Shown piece by piece: positions 49,300 to 57,538 of a stretch of DNA of 64,000 bases (positions within the stretch are counted from its first letter, which is position 1; each line of letters opens with the position of its first letter). A program made the position numbers and the translations under genes. Source of the stretch: Desulfolutivibrio sulfodismutans DSM 3696 (GTDB taxonomy: Bacteria > Desulfobacterota > Desulfovibrionia > Desulfovibrionales > Desulfovibrionaceae); the NCBI RefSeq assembly GCF_013376455.1, contig NZ_CP045504.1:2997001-3061000 (forward strand), written 5' to 3'. Below the pieces are notes generated by a model. That model ran no database searches. It was given only the letters and a program-made list of their open reading frames with translations, and was not told the origin of the DNA.

Positions 49300-49536
49300 A
49301 TGACCACCCCAGTGCAGATAACGGAACATGGCGTCGGACGCTACGCCGGGTCGGCCACGGCCATGGAGATCGTCTCGGACTCGACCCTCTGCCTCATGCC
49401 GCACAGCCTGCCGCGCCACTGCCCGGCCTGCGGCACCGTATTCCACGGCTCGGTCATAAGCCCGGTGGCGACCGGAGCCGGGGCCGCCTGCCCGTATTGT
49501 CTTCATTCCCGGACCCTGCCGATTTCCCCGCAGTAG
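49300..49536 (+). CDS. small zinc-ribbon protein at the edge of the phage remnant, 78 aa
   Basis: PRHCPACGTVFHG and ACPYCLHSRTLP give one CxxC...CxxC zinc ribbon in the C-terminal half. The rest is beta-like (TPVQITEHGVGRYAGSA). No family is recognised. Start at 49300 by position; no clear SD. It is the first plus-strand gene before the membrane and terminase genes and may belong to them. Confidence 0.55.
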   Translation: MTTPVQITEHGVGRYAGSATAMEIVSDSTLCLMPHSLPRHCPACGTVFHGSVISPVATGAGAACPYCLHSRTLPISPQ

Positions 49537-49713
49537 CGTCGTGTCGCCGGAATGAGCGTGGCCGAAGGATGTCGGCAACACATGGAAAAACGCATTTTTC
49601 TCAGACACGGTGCGGCGAGCCGTTGCGCCACAACGGTTTCAACGGACCCGGCCGTGGCGGCCATGGTCGCGCCATATCCCGGCATAAGCCCAAACAGCCA
49701 AGGAGGAACGCGC

Positions 49714-49953
49714 ATGATGGGACTATTTACCGACGATGCCGGCAACCTGTCGAGCACCCGGGTGTTCACGGCGGTCATCATCGCCGTGGTGCTCTTCAAT
49801 TGGACCTATGCCACGGTGCGAAGCGGCTCCTGGCAGCCCCTTGATCTGGACGCCACCCTGACCCTGGCCGGGGCGTTGGCCGCCAAGGTCTGCCAGAAGT
49901 TCGCGGAGTCCGGGGGCGAAAGCGGGGACCGGACGGACAGCCCGGGGAAATGA
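49714..49953 (+). CDS. phage holin-like small membrane protein, 79 aa
   Basis: AGGAGG 7 bases before ATG 49714 (a second ATG follows at once). GLFTDDAGNLSSTRVFTAVIIAVVLFNWTYATV gives a polar head then a helix, followed by a second weaker helix (TLTLAGALAAKVCQKF) and a polar tail. Small phage proteins in lysis cassettes look like this. The stop overlaps the next start (ATGA). Confidence 0.65.
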   Translation: MMGLFTDDAGNLSSTRVFTAVIIAVVLFNWTYATVRSGSWQPLDLDATLTLAGALAAKVCQKFAESGGESGDRTDSPGK

Positions 49954-50273
49954 TGGAGCCGCGTGTCGATTCCGGGCTGTCCGAGGGTGATGCGCGGTTG
50001 TACGGCCTTGTCCGGCAGGCCGTGCGCGAGGAGCTCGGCGGGCCGTGCGCCTGCGGGCTGGACCAGGAGAAATGCCGGGAGATCGGGGCCCTGGCGGCCA
50101 TGGTCCATGAGGCGGGCCTGGAGTCCATCCGGGAGAACCACCGTTTCGTGGCCGAGATGCGGGCCGGGGTGCGCCATGTGAAAATGACCGCCGTCAGCGC
50201 CGTGGTCTGCGGCGTGCTTACGGTCATCGGCGCGGGAATCTTTTTATGGCTGAGAAGCATGGGAGGAAAATGA
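49950..50273 (+). CDS. small phage-type membrane protein, 107 aa
   Basis: Helical polar amino half (CACGLDQEKCREIGALAAMV and ENHRFVAEMRAGVRHVK) and one C-terminal helix (about 80-101, VCGVLTVIGAGIFLWL). The three Cys in the polar part are closely spaced. ATGA overlaps at both ends bind it translationally to its neighbours. Probably part of the lysis cassette of the phage remnant; spanin or holin partner possible. Confidence 0.6.
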   Translation: MMEPRVDSGLSEGDARLYGLVRQAVREELGGPCACGLDQEKCREIGALAAMVHEAGLESIRENHRFVAEMRAGVRHVKMTAVSAVVCGVLTVIGAGIFLWLRSMGGK

Positions 50274-50386
50274 ACGTGTTGACCGCAATCAGCGTCGAGG
50301 AGATCACAAAACTCAATCCGGAGCTGTCCTTGGCGGATATTCTGGGACTTTTGCAGTGGGTCGGGCCGTCGACCCGGGTACACTAG
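50270..50386 (+). CDS. small phage-cassette protein, 38 aa
   Basis: MNVLTAISVEEITKLNPEL and then a short helical end (LADILGLLQWVGPSTRVH). Starts in the stop of the previous gene (ATGA) after GGGAGG, so translation is coupled. Not recognised. It ends 6 bases before the terminase small subunit frame. Confidence 0.5.
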   Translation: MNVLTAISVEEITKLNPELSLADILGLLQWVGPSTRVH

Positions 50387-50392
50387 GCGGCC

Positions 50393-51013
50393 GTGGGACT
50401 TGTACCTTGCATCAGGGACCAGGCGGCCGGGCTCACCGCCCGGCAGGAGCGTTTCGTCCAGGAATACCTTGTGGACTTGAACGCCACCCGGGCCGCAGAA
50501 CGGGCCGGATACAGCCCCAAGGCCGCCCCGTCCACCGGGGCGCGCCTGAAAAACCAGCCCCGGGTCAAGGCCCGCATCGAGACGGCCATGGCCGAACGCC
50601 TCGAGCGCACCAGGATACGGCAGGACCGGGTGGTCATGGAGCTGGCCCGGCTGGCCTTCTCGGACATCTGCGAATTTGCGGACTGGGACGAGGGCGGCGT
50701 GCGCATCCGGGACTCGGCGGGCATGGGCCCGGGCCAGTCGGCCTGCATTGCCGAGATCGTGGAGACGCCCGGCAAGGATGGCCGCAAACTGCGCGTGAAA
50801 CTGCACGGCAAGACCCGGGCCCTTGAGGTGTTGTGCCGCCACCTGGGACTTTTCGAGAAGGTTCCGCGTCAGGCGGAAGGGGCGGTGATCCGGGTGGTCA
50901 CCCGCATTCCCGAGCCGGATTGGGACGGAGGGGAACCGCCCGGGGCGGGGGCTCCTCCCCGCGATCCCGGCTTCGCCCCGTCTGGTGCGGTCCCCCTCCG
51001 GGAGGATGCGTAG
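50393..51013 (+). CDS. phage terminase small subunit, 206 aa
   Basis: DNA-recognition subunit of packaging. LTARQERFVQEYLVDLNATRAAERAGYSPKAA is the Terminase_2 opening (key piece RQERFVQEYLVDLNATRAA), followed by IRQDRVVMELARLAFSDICEFADWD and KLHGKTRALEVLCRHLGLFEK at the end of the core. The tail is Gly/Pro-rich. The GTG start at 50393 is uncertain. The large subunit follows after 2 bases. Confidence 0.82.
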   Translation: MGLVPCIRDQAAGLTARQERFVQEYLVDLNATRAAERAGYSPKAAPSTGARLKNQPRVKARIETAMAERLERTRIRQDRVVMELARLAFSDICEFADWDEGGVRIRDSAGMGPGQSACIAEIVETPGKDGRKLRVKLHGKTRALEVLCRHLGLFEKVPRQAEGAVIRVVTRIPEPDWDGGEPPGAGAPPRDPGFAPSGAVPLREDA

Positions 51014-51015
51014 GG

Positions 51016-52515
51016 ATGTCCCGTCGTATGAGCGGCGACGCCAGGCGCGGCCTGCCGGAGGCGGACGCGGCCCGGATCGTGGAGGCTGAGGTGGATTACC
51101 GGCCCCAGCCCAAGCAGGCCCTTCTGCACCGGGTGCGGGCCAACGAGATTTTGTTTGGCGGCGCGGCAGGGCCGGGCAAGAGCCATGCCCTGCGGTTCGA
51201 GGGGCTGGCCTGGTGTCTGCGCATTGCCGGGCTCCAGGCCTACCTGTTTCGGCGCACCACGCCGGAACTTGAAAAAAACCATATCCTTCCCTCCATGGCG
51301 CAGTTCCCCGGCACGCTCGGGCGGTACGTCTCCGCCCGGCGGGCCTGGGAATTTCGCAACGGATCGCGCCTTTTTTTCTGTTCCTGCCAATCGGACCGGG
51401 ACGTCTTCCGCTACCAGGGGACGGAGATCCATCTGCTTATGGTGGATGAACTCACCGCCCTGACGGAATTCCAATACGACTACCTGCGCGGCCGGGTGCG
51501 TTGCTCCCTGTCCATCCCGGAACGCTACCGTTGCCGCATCCCGGGGGTGGTGTGCGCCTCCAACCCCGGCGGCGTGGGGCACGGCTTCGTCAAGTCCCGC
51601 TGGGTGGACTTCGCCCCGCCGTATGTCCCCAGGCGGGCCCCGAAAGACCAGGGCGGCATGATGCGCTGCCACATCCCGGCCAGGCTTTCGGACAACGCCA
51701 TCCTGGTCCGGCGCGACCCGGACTACGTCCACCGCCTGGACGCCCTGCCCGAGCCCCTGCGCAGCGCCTACAAGGACGGCCGCTGGGACGTTTTTTTCGG
51801 CCAGGCCTTCGCCTTTTCCCGCTCCCTGCATGTGGTCGCGCCGCGCCCGGTGCCGGACGAGGCCCCGCTGTACATGAGCTTCGACTGGGGCTACGGCGCG
51901 CCGTTTTCCGTGGGCTGGTGGTGGGTGGACGCCGACGGCAGGCTCTATCGCTTCGCCGAATGGTACGGCTTCACCGGAACTCCGGGCCAGGGGCTGCGCA
52001 TGACCGACCCCCTCATCGCCCAGGGCATCCGCGACCGCGAACACCGCCTGGGCGTCGCCGCCCGCACGATCATCCGCCTGGCCGGGCCGGACTGTTTCGC
52101 CAAAAAGCCCGATTACCGGGGCGGCGGCCAGGGCCCCAGCACGGCTGAGGAGTTCGCCCGGCACGGGGTGTTTTTGGCCCCCGGCGATCCCTCGCGCAGG
52201 CTCAAGATCCGGCAGTTTCACGAACGCCTGCGGCCGCGCGGCGACATGCCCCCCATGCTCCAGGTCTACGACACCTGCGAACAGTTCCTGCGCACCATCC
52301 CGCTGTTGGTGGCCGACCGGCACAACGTGGAGGACATCGACACCACCGGCGAGGACCACATCTACGACGAGGCCTGCCACGTCTGCATGGCCCGGCCCCT
52401 GGCCCTGTGCGCGGCACGGCCCGAGACCGAATCCGGACGCATCATCGAAACCCTCCTGGCCCCGGCAGGCGATGGCCGGGAGGACAATCCCCCCGAGGAC
52501 GCGGAGGAGCCATGA
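51016..52515 (+). CDS. phage terminase large subunit, 499 aa
   Basis: ATPase-nuclease that pumps DNA into proheads. Walker A FGGAAGPGKSHA (residues 47-58), Walker B with adjacent acid in LLMVDELTAL, coupling motif VVCASNPGG, then the RNase-H-like nuclease with MSFDWGYGAPFS and the C-terminal acid in GEDHIYDEACH. Full length, no frameshift. Start at 51016 has GGAGG about 8 bases upstream. No portal, protease or capsid gene follows. Confidence 0.9.
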   Translation: MSRRMSGDARRGLPEADAARIVEAEVDYRPQPKQALLHRVRANEILFGGAAGPGKSHALRFEGLAWCLRIAGLQAYLFRRTTPELEKNHILPSMAQFPGTLGRYVSARRAWEFRNGSRLFFCSCQSDRDVFRYQGTEIHLLMVDELTALTEFQYDYLRGRVRCSLSIPERYRCRIPGVVCASNPGGVGHGFVKSRWVDFAPPYVPRRAPKDQGGMMRCHIPARLSDNAILVRRDPDYVHRLDALPEPLRSAYKDGRWDVFFGQAFAFSRSLHVVAPRPVPDEAPLYMSFDWGYGAPFSVGWWWVDADGRLYRFAEWYGFTGTPGQGLRMTDPLIAQGIRDREHRLGVAARTIIRLAGPDCFAKKPDYRGGGQGPSTAEEFARHGVFLAPGDPSRRLKIRQFHERLRPRGDMPPMLQVYDTCEQFLRTIPLLVADRHNVEDIDTTGEDHIYDEACHVCMARPLALCAARPETESGRIIETLLAPAGDGREDNPPEDAEEP

Positions 52516-52835
52516 ACCCCTCGAGCCTTTCCCTGCCGGACGTGTTGGTCCTTTTCGGGTGTTTCACGGTTACGGCCCTGGTCTTTTTGCTCATGGGCTG
52601 GCGGTTTGGCCGGGAAAGCGCCGGACGGGCCATGTTCGAGCATGCGCTCCCGGCCTCTCCCGGCGAGGCCGCGGTCGCCGATGAGGCCGATCCCTGGGAC
52701 GCGGCCATGCACGGCTGCCCGGCCCTGGAGCCTGCCGCAGCCGATGCCTGCCCGGGCAACGCCATGCCCTTTTTCGCATCTCGGGGCCATTCGGCCCAGG
52801 TTGGCGACCAGGACGGCCGCCCAACTGGTGGATAA
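52512..52835 (+). CDS. small single-pass membrane protein after terminase, 107 aa
   Basis: ATG overlaps the terminase stop (ATGA). One helix near the start (VLVLFGCFTVTALVFLLMGW), then a polar, Ala-rich tail with two Cys. Not recognised. Its place after the terminase, where a portal gene is expected, marks the end of the phage remnant. Confidence 0.5.
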   Translation: MNPSSLSLPDVLVLFGCFTVTALVFLLMGWRFGRESAGRAMFEHALPASPGEAAVADEADPWDAAMHGCPALEPAAADACPGNAMPFFASRGHSAQVGDQDGRPTGG

Positions 52836-53152
52836 TTTGTATACGACGGCAGGACAGTTGCGGCGGACAGGCCGGAATCATGTCCGTGTGTCTGGTTTAT
52901 CTTTTAAAAACAGATGGTTGCCTCAAGCCATGCTGTATATTTTTTATACTTTGGCCGGTGTTTTTCGCATGTTTTTATGCACAAAGAGGGGGCCGGGTAA
53001 AACTTCGGAATTTGATAATATGCTAAAATGAAAGAACAAATATGTGTGGCATGGTCCATGCTTAATAAGGGGCATGGCGACGCCGCAGGCCACGGAGGTT
53101 TTCCACTCTACGCCGTGTCCCGGGTCGCCCCAATCCCCAGGAGGATCGTTCC
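52836..53152. other. 317-bp AT-rich gap after the phage remnant
   Basis: No gene. AT-rich compared with the rest (for example TATATTTTTTATACTTTGG near 52936), consistent with the boundary of an inserted element. It also contains the sigma-54-type promoter at 53047-53062 for the ZraP-like gene. Confidence 0.6.
53047..53062 (+). promoter_or_regulatory. sigma-54-type promoter of the ZraP-like gene
   Basis: TGGCATGGTCCATGCT matches the -24/-12 consensus TGGCACG-N4-TTGCW except for two bases; GG and GC are spaced by exactly 10. Transcription would start near 53074, 79 bases before the ATG. zraP in E. coli is sigma-54 dependent, so the fit with the gene type adds support. Confidence 0.5.
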
Positions 53153-53626
53153 ATGAACGCACGCATTTTCAAGATGGCCCTTATGACGGCACTGCTTGTG
53201 TTGGCCGCGTCCCTTCCGGCCATGGCCAGAGGTCACGGCGGGCCTGGAGGCCCTGGCGGACCCGGGGGCTGCCCCGGGGTCATGGACCAGCTTACCCCTG
53301 AACAGCAGGCCGCCTACCAGAAGCTCGTCCAGGAGCATGTGGCCAAGATCGCACCCATCCGGGCCGCGCTCCAGGTCAAAAAGGCCGAGCTTAATGTCGC
53401 GACCCTCGATCCCAAGGCCGACCAGGCCAAGATCGCCGGACTGGCCAAGGAGATCGGGACGATCAAGGGACAGATGGCCGAGGAAGGCGCAACCTTCCGG
53501 GTCAAGCTGATCAAGGAATTCGGTCCGCTGGCCATGGGCGGCTGCGGTGGTCCCGGCATGGGTGGCGGTCGTGGCCCCGGCATGGGGCGCGGACCCGGAA
53601 ACGGACCCGGCTGCGGCGGAATGTAG
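53153..53626 (+). CDS. ZraP/Spy-like periplasmic zinc-resistance-type protein, 157 aa
   Basis: Signal peptide at about 1-25 (LPAMA). Gly-rich segments flank a helical core: HGGPGGPGGPGGCPG before and GGPGMGGGRGPGMGRGPG after. The core has QLTPEQQAAYQKLVQEH (LTxxQ), ALQVKKAELNVATLDPKAD and IAGLAKEIGTIKGQM, as in ZraP. Cys and one or more His may bind zinc. AGGAGGA 9 bases before the ATG. Likely a periplasmic metal or stress chaperone. Confidence 0.85.
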   Translation: MNARIFKMALMTALLVLAASLPAMARGHGGPGGPGGPGGCPGVMDQLTPEQQAAYQKLVQEHVAKIAPIRAALQVKKAELNVATLDPKADQAKIAGLAKEIGTIKGQMAEEGATFRVKLIKEFGPLAMGGCGGPGMGGGRGPGMGRGPGNGPGCGGM

Positions 53627-53761
53627 CGTCATTCGACACCATGGGCCGGGTTTGTGCTCGCTCCCGGCCCTGATACGCAACCCCCCCGGGGAAGACCCCG
53701 GGTTCGGATCACATACAACCTCTCACCTCCTCAAGTGAAAAACCCCCTCCTCATCCTGTGT

Positions 53762-53799
53762 GCCGACGGCGGAAGCTCTTCCGCCGTCGGCCATTTTTT
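53762..53799 (+). terminator. rho-independent terminator after the ZraP-like gene
   Basis: GCCGACGGCGGAA / TTCCGCCGTCGGC, 13 bp, 4-base loop, then CATTTTTTG, 136 bases beyond the stop. A smaller CCCGGGG-AAGA-CCCCGGG hairpin lies closer to the gene (53685-53702). Confidence 0.85.
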
Positions 53800-53872
53800 G
53801 TCCCCCCGCCAGCGTGGCCTTTCGCGCAGCCTGCGGCTATACTGACGCGCAACATCCACTCCCGGAGGAGAC

Positions 53873-54499
53873 ATGGCCCGTAAAAAGAAATCGTCCGCCC
53901 CCCGCCTGGACCCCGTGGTCGCAGGCATCTTCCTTTTGGCTGCCATGGCCGTGGGCTTCTACCTGGGCACCCTGTACCAGGGCTCCCGGCAGGCGACCGC
54001 CCCCTCTCCCTCCGCCGCCGCCCCCCAGGCCGCCGCGAATCAGAAACCCGACTTGGACCCGCGCATCGCCGCCGCCGAGGCCAAGACCAAGACCGACTCC
54101 AAAAATCCCGAGGCCTGGAGCGACCTGGGCAACCTCTACTTCGACGCCGACCAGCCCGCCAAGGCCGTGGCCGCCTACGAAAAATCTCTGGAACTCAAGC
54201 CCGGCAACCCCGACGTGCTCACGGACATGGGGGTCATGTATCGCCACCTGAACCTGCCGCTTCGCGCCGTGGAGAGCTTCGACGCCGCCCTGGCCAAAAA
54301 TCCGGTCCACGTCATCGCCGTCTTCAACAAGGCCATTGTCTTGTTGCACGACCTGGGCAAGCCCGATGAGGCCTTAAAGACCCTGCAGGCCCTCAAGGCC
54401 AAAAAGCCCGACGCCATCCTCCCCGGCGGCCGGAAGATCGATGACCTTATCCAGGAATTCGGCGGCGCGCCCAAAACCATGCCCGCCTTCAACCGCTAA
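53873..54499 (+). CDS. membrane-anchored TPR protein, 208 aa
   Basis: A basic start (MARKKKSSAPRLD), one helix (about 15-35), an Ala/Pro linker and then three TPR units: NPEAWSDLGNLYFDADQPAK, NPDVLTDMGVMYRHLNLPLR and NPVHVIAVFNKAIVLLHDLG. Probably an assembly or scaffold protein facing the periplasm. GGAGGAGAC precedes the ATG. Standalone gene between two terminators. Confidence 0.85.
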   Translation: MARKKKSSAPRLDPVVAGIFLLAAMAVGFYLGTLYQGSRQATAPSPSAAAPQAAANQKPDLDPRIAAAEAKTKTDSKNPEAWSDLGNLYFDADQPAKAVAAYEKSLELKPGNPDVLTDMGVMYRHLNLPLRAVESFDAALAKNPVHVIAVFNKAIVLLHDLGKPDEALKTLQALKAKKPDAILPGGRKIDDLIQEFGGAPKTMPAFNR

Positions 54500-54734
54500 T
54501 GTCGCGTCCCGTGGAAAAAACGCCTGTATTTTAGAAGAATACGCATTTCAGATGGGTTGTGATGAAGTCCGGCCAAGCGGATTTCGTAGACACGAAGCCA
54601 GGGAGCGCGTGAATCGTGCCGCGCGCGGCGGGGATGAAGGTTCGAGCCGCCATCCCCGCTGCTTATGCGTGTGTATGGAGATCGCCCCTTTCGTGGACAC
54701 GGCCCGGGGCCGTGGAGCGTCAGCCTGGGGCGGG

Positions 54735-56393
54735 TCAGAACCCGGCGGCTGGCGCGGAGCGAAGGGGAATGAGGCGCACGCCCTCGCTGACCTGGATGCC
54801 GGGAAAGGCCTCGCGGTCGAGCAGGATAAATCCCCGGCGGCGTGACGTCGCGCTGGCTGCCAAGTCCCGGATGGTCTGGTCGAAAGGCGCGAAAAACGGC
54901 TGTCCGGCCAGGAATTCCCGGCTGAAGTCGGCCTCGTTGGCGATGAGATAGTCCACGCCGTATTTGTTCGCAAAATCCCGCACCGTCTGCGCGTCCGAGG
55001 CGTAATAGGCCGTGAACAGGTCGTCCAGGCGCGGTTCATACTGTCGCCAATAGCCGGTCATCCAGGGGTGGGCCAGTTCGAAGGAGGCCTGGACGTTGCG
55101 TCGGCCAAAGGTCAGCACGTTGTCCATGAGCTCGGGATGTCCGGCAAAGACGGCGTCCGTGGGGGTCTGGCGCACGGCGGCGTACAGGGCGGCCTGGTCG
55201 CCGTAGTCGTAGAGTCCGGCATCCGTCAGCCGGAAGGCCCCAAGCCCCACGGACAGGGCCAGGAGACCGGCCGTGGCCCATCGCCTGGACAGGACAGGGG
55301 CCAGGGCGGCGTGAAAAAAGAAGGCCAGGGCCAGGGCATAGAGCATGTTCAGGGAATAGCTCACGTAGCGATCCGGGACGAAAAGCCGCAGGGCCAGGAG
55401 GCGCGCCGCCAGATAGAGGACAAGCGAGCCCAGAAGCAGGCTGATCACCGGCTGGCGGCACAGGTCCAGGGGGGTGTAGTCCGCCCGTCTGGCCCCGACG
55501 ACCACCACGGCGGCGATGGCCGCAAGACTGAGGATGCCCGGAAAAAGGCCGATGTCCAGAAAAAGGCCGATGCCTTCGAAGGGAGTGTAGATCAGGTCGA
55601 AAAAGGGGTTCGGCAGGGGGTACAGGTCCAGGCGTCCGGCGGCGGAAAAGGCCGGATTGCCCGTCATGTCGGCCACCGAGGCCAGGGGGCCGAAGCCGGT
55701 GGCCTCCAGACCGTGGTTCATGGCGTAGACCGTCCCGGCGCAGGCGGCGATGACCAGGAAATCCGGCAGACGGCCCGGAAAGGGCGGCCGAGGGAGACGG
55801 CGCAGGCGTGAGACGGCATACGCCAGCAGGCAGGAACCCGTGGACAGCACGCACATGTAGGGGATGGTCGCGGCCTGGGCGATGAGGCCAAAGGCCATGC
55901 CCACGCGGCTTTTGCGCAGCCAGGCCAGAAGGAACAGGGCCAAAAGAGGGGCGGCGAAGGAGCGGGAAAGGCCGCCGGAGATGTTTTTCAGGAAAAAGGG
56001 CAGCAGCCAGACCGAGGCCGCGCAGAAATAGCCCAGGCTTCTGCCGCCTACGGTCCGGCCGATGCCGAAAAAGGCCAGGGCCGTGGCGCAATACAGGATG
56101 CCGGTGACCAACTTTGAGAAGAAAAGGGGGTTCGCAATGGGTGATGCTGCAGCATACAGGGCCTTCACGCCGACCGGGACATAGGCGGCGGCGAAATCGT
56201 TGAGCAGGCTTGCCGGGTAGAGCGCCGCGTCCTGGTAGCGCTGCATCCAGTAGATCTGCTGCCGGGCGTCGTCGTTGATGACGAAGGGGCTGGCCAGCCC
56301 GTGGCGGTGGGCCACGGCGAACACCAGGGCGGAGAGCAGGAACACCAGGGCCGCGTCCGTGAGGGACGCTGTCCGTTCAGATGTCCCGGTCAT
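54735..56393 (-). CDS. multi-pass membrane protein with GT-C-like layout, 552 aa
   Basis: Ten to twelve helices. After the first helix the outside loop reads FVINDDARQQIYWMQRYQD, an acidic pair placed like the Asp-Glu/Asp-Asp motif of GT-C glycosyltransferases. The last 150 residues are a soluble domain (YWRQYEPRLDDLFTAYYASD; GVDYLIANEADFSREFLAG). Not assignable to a known family by eye. Start at 56393 overlaps the end of the acyltransferase gene by 17 bases. Last gene of the spt run, so it may add a head group to the lipid made there. Confidence 0.7.
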   Translation of the reverse strand: MTGTSERTASLTDAALVFLLSALVFAVAHRHGLASPFVINDDARQQIYWMQRYQDAALYPASLLNDFAAAYVPVGVKALYAAASPIANPLFFSKLVTGILYCATALAFFGIGRTVGGRSLGYFCAASVWLLPFFLKNISGGLSRSFAAPLLALFLLAWLRKSRVGMAFGLIAQAATIPYMCVLSTGSCLLAYAVSRLRRLPRPPFPGRLPDFLVIAACAGTVYAMNHGLEATGFGPLASVADMTGNPAFSAAGRLDLYPLPNPFFDLIYTPFEGIGLFLDIGLFPGILSLAAIAAVVVVGARRADYTPLDLCRQPVISLLLGSLVLYLAARLLALRLFVPDRYVSYSLNMLYALALAFFFHAALAPVLSRRWATAGLLALSVGLGAFRLTDAGLYDYGDQAALYAAVRQTPTDAVFAGHPELMDNVLTFGRRNVQASFELAHPWMTGYWRQYEPRLDDLFTAYYASDAQTVRDFANKYGVDYLIANEADFSREFLAGQPFFAPFDQTIRDLAASATSRRRGFILLDREAFPGIQVSEGVRLIPLRSAPAAGF

Positions 56394-57513
56394 AGAGGCG
56401 GAAGGTCTTGTAGCGTTTGCCGCCATAGGCCAGAAGGGTCTTGTTCCACTGCACCAGAGATTCAGGGATGAGAGAACAGTCGCAGTAGTCCATCTGCGGG
56501 TGGTTTTCCAGGAAGTTGATGATGATCTGGAGGATGATGGCATGGTGTAGGCGACGCCACTGGTGGGTTTTTTTGACCCCCATGATGATGGCCCGGCAGT
56601 ATTCCAGGGGCAGCACCCGGCAGTCGAAGAAAAGATTGAGCATGTTTTGCGTCCCCAGGCGGCCGTCGAAGCCGTGCAGGGAGCGGTTGACGTCCGGGGC
56701 CACCACGCTAAAGGCCACGATTTCGTCGTTTTCCAGGATCACGTTTAGGAGGTCGCGGCGCATGATGGGCTCGAGCTGCACGAAGATGTCTGCGAACTGG
56801 CGCTCGGTAAAGGGCACATGCCCCCAGTTTTTGCCCCAGATGTCGTTAAAGAGCTCGCGCACCTCCGCCGCCCGGCGCACGAATTCATGCCGGGGGGGAT
56901 GGGTGATGCGGCACCCGGCCTTGGCCAGGATGCTGTCGCGGCGCTGTTTCATGGCCGAAAGATCGAACTGGCTCTCGTCAATCTTGTAGGCATACCAGTC
57001 GAAGGTCTTGTGAAAACCGAAATTCAGGATGAGATCCTCGTAATACCGGGGATTGTGGGTGTGCATCATGGACGGCATCTCGTCGAAACCTTCCACCAGA
57101 AGTCCCACCTCATCATAGATGGCGAAACTCAACGGGCCGTGCAGCCGGGTCTTGCCCTGGGCCCGCAGCCAGGCGCTGGCGGCGCGAAAGAGCGCATTGG
57201 CCGTCTCCTGGTTATCTTCGCATTCAAAGAACCCGAAAAAACCCGTGCGCGGATCGTGCAGGGCCTCGTAGGCGCTGTTGATGTGGGCGCTTATGCGGCC
57301 AACCACGGCGTCGCCGCGCCGGGCCAGATAGTATTCGGCCCGGCCGACCTCGAAAAACGGCCCCCGGGTGCGGTCCAGGAAGGTTTTCTGGTGTTCGATG
57401 ATCGGCGGAACCCACAGGGGGTCGTTGGCGTAGATGGTCCAGGGGAAGCGGATAAAAGCGTCAAGATCCGCCTCCGACGAAACAGGCGAAATGCGGCAGG
57501 CGGTATGGGACAT
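56377..57513 (-). CDS. GNAT-fold acyltransferase, candidate bacterial ceramide synthase type, 378 aa
   Basis: Two GNAT-like halves. The pattern FPWTIYANDPLWVPPIIEHQK, FFEVGRAEYYLARRGDAVVGRISA, TGFFGFFECEDNQETANALF, LHGPLSFAIYDEVGLLVEGFD and MMHTHNPRYYEDLI is that of a GNAT family regularly found beside serine palmitoyltransferase genes in Gram-negative bacteria; a GNAT-annotated protein has been shown to N-acylate the sphingoid base in Caulobacter. No signal peptide, so it acts at the cytoplasmic side. Start at 57513 by family length. Assignment to ceramide synthesis rests on context. Confidence 0.75.
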   Translation of the reverse strand: MSHTACRISPVSSEADLDAFIRFPWTIYANDPLWVPPIIEHQKTFLDRTRGPFFEVGRAEYYLARRGDAVVGRISAHINSAYEALHDPRTGFFGFFECEDNQETANALFRAASAWLRAQGKTRLHGPLSFAIYDEVGLLVEGFDEMPSMMHTHNPRYYEDLILNFGFHKTFDWYAYKIDESQFDLSAMKQRRDSILAKAGCRITHPPRHEFVRRAAEVRELFNDIWGKNWGHVPFTERQFADIFVQLEPIMRRDLLNVILENDEIVAFSVVAPDVNRSLHGFDGRLGTQNMLNLFFDCRVLPLEYCRAIIMGVKKTHQWRRLHHAIILQIIINFLENHPQMDYCDCSLIPESLVQWNKTLLAYGGKRYKTFRLYDRDI

Positions 57514-57538
57514 GCGGTCTCCGGCGTGGGCGGGGTTG

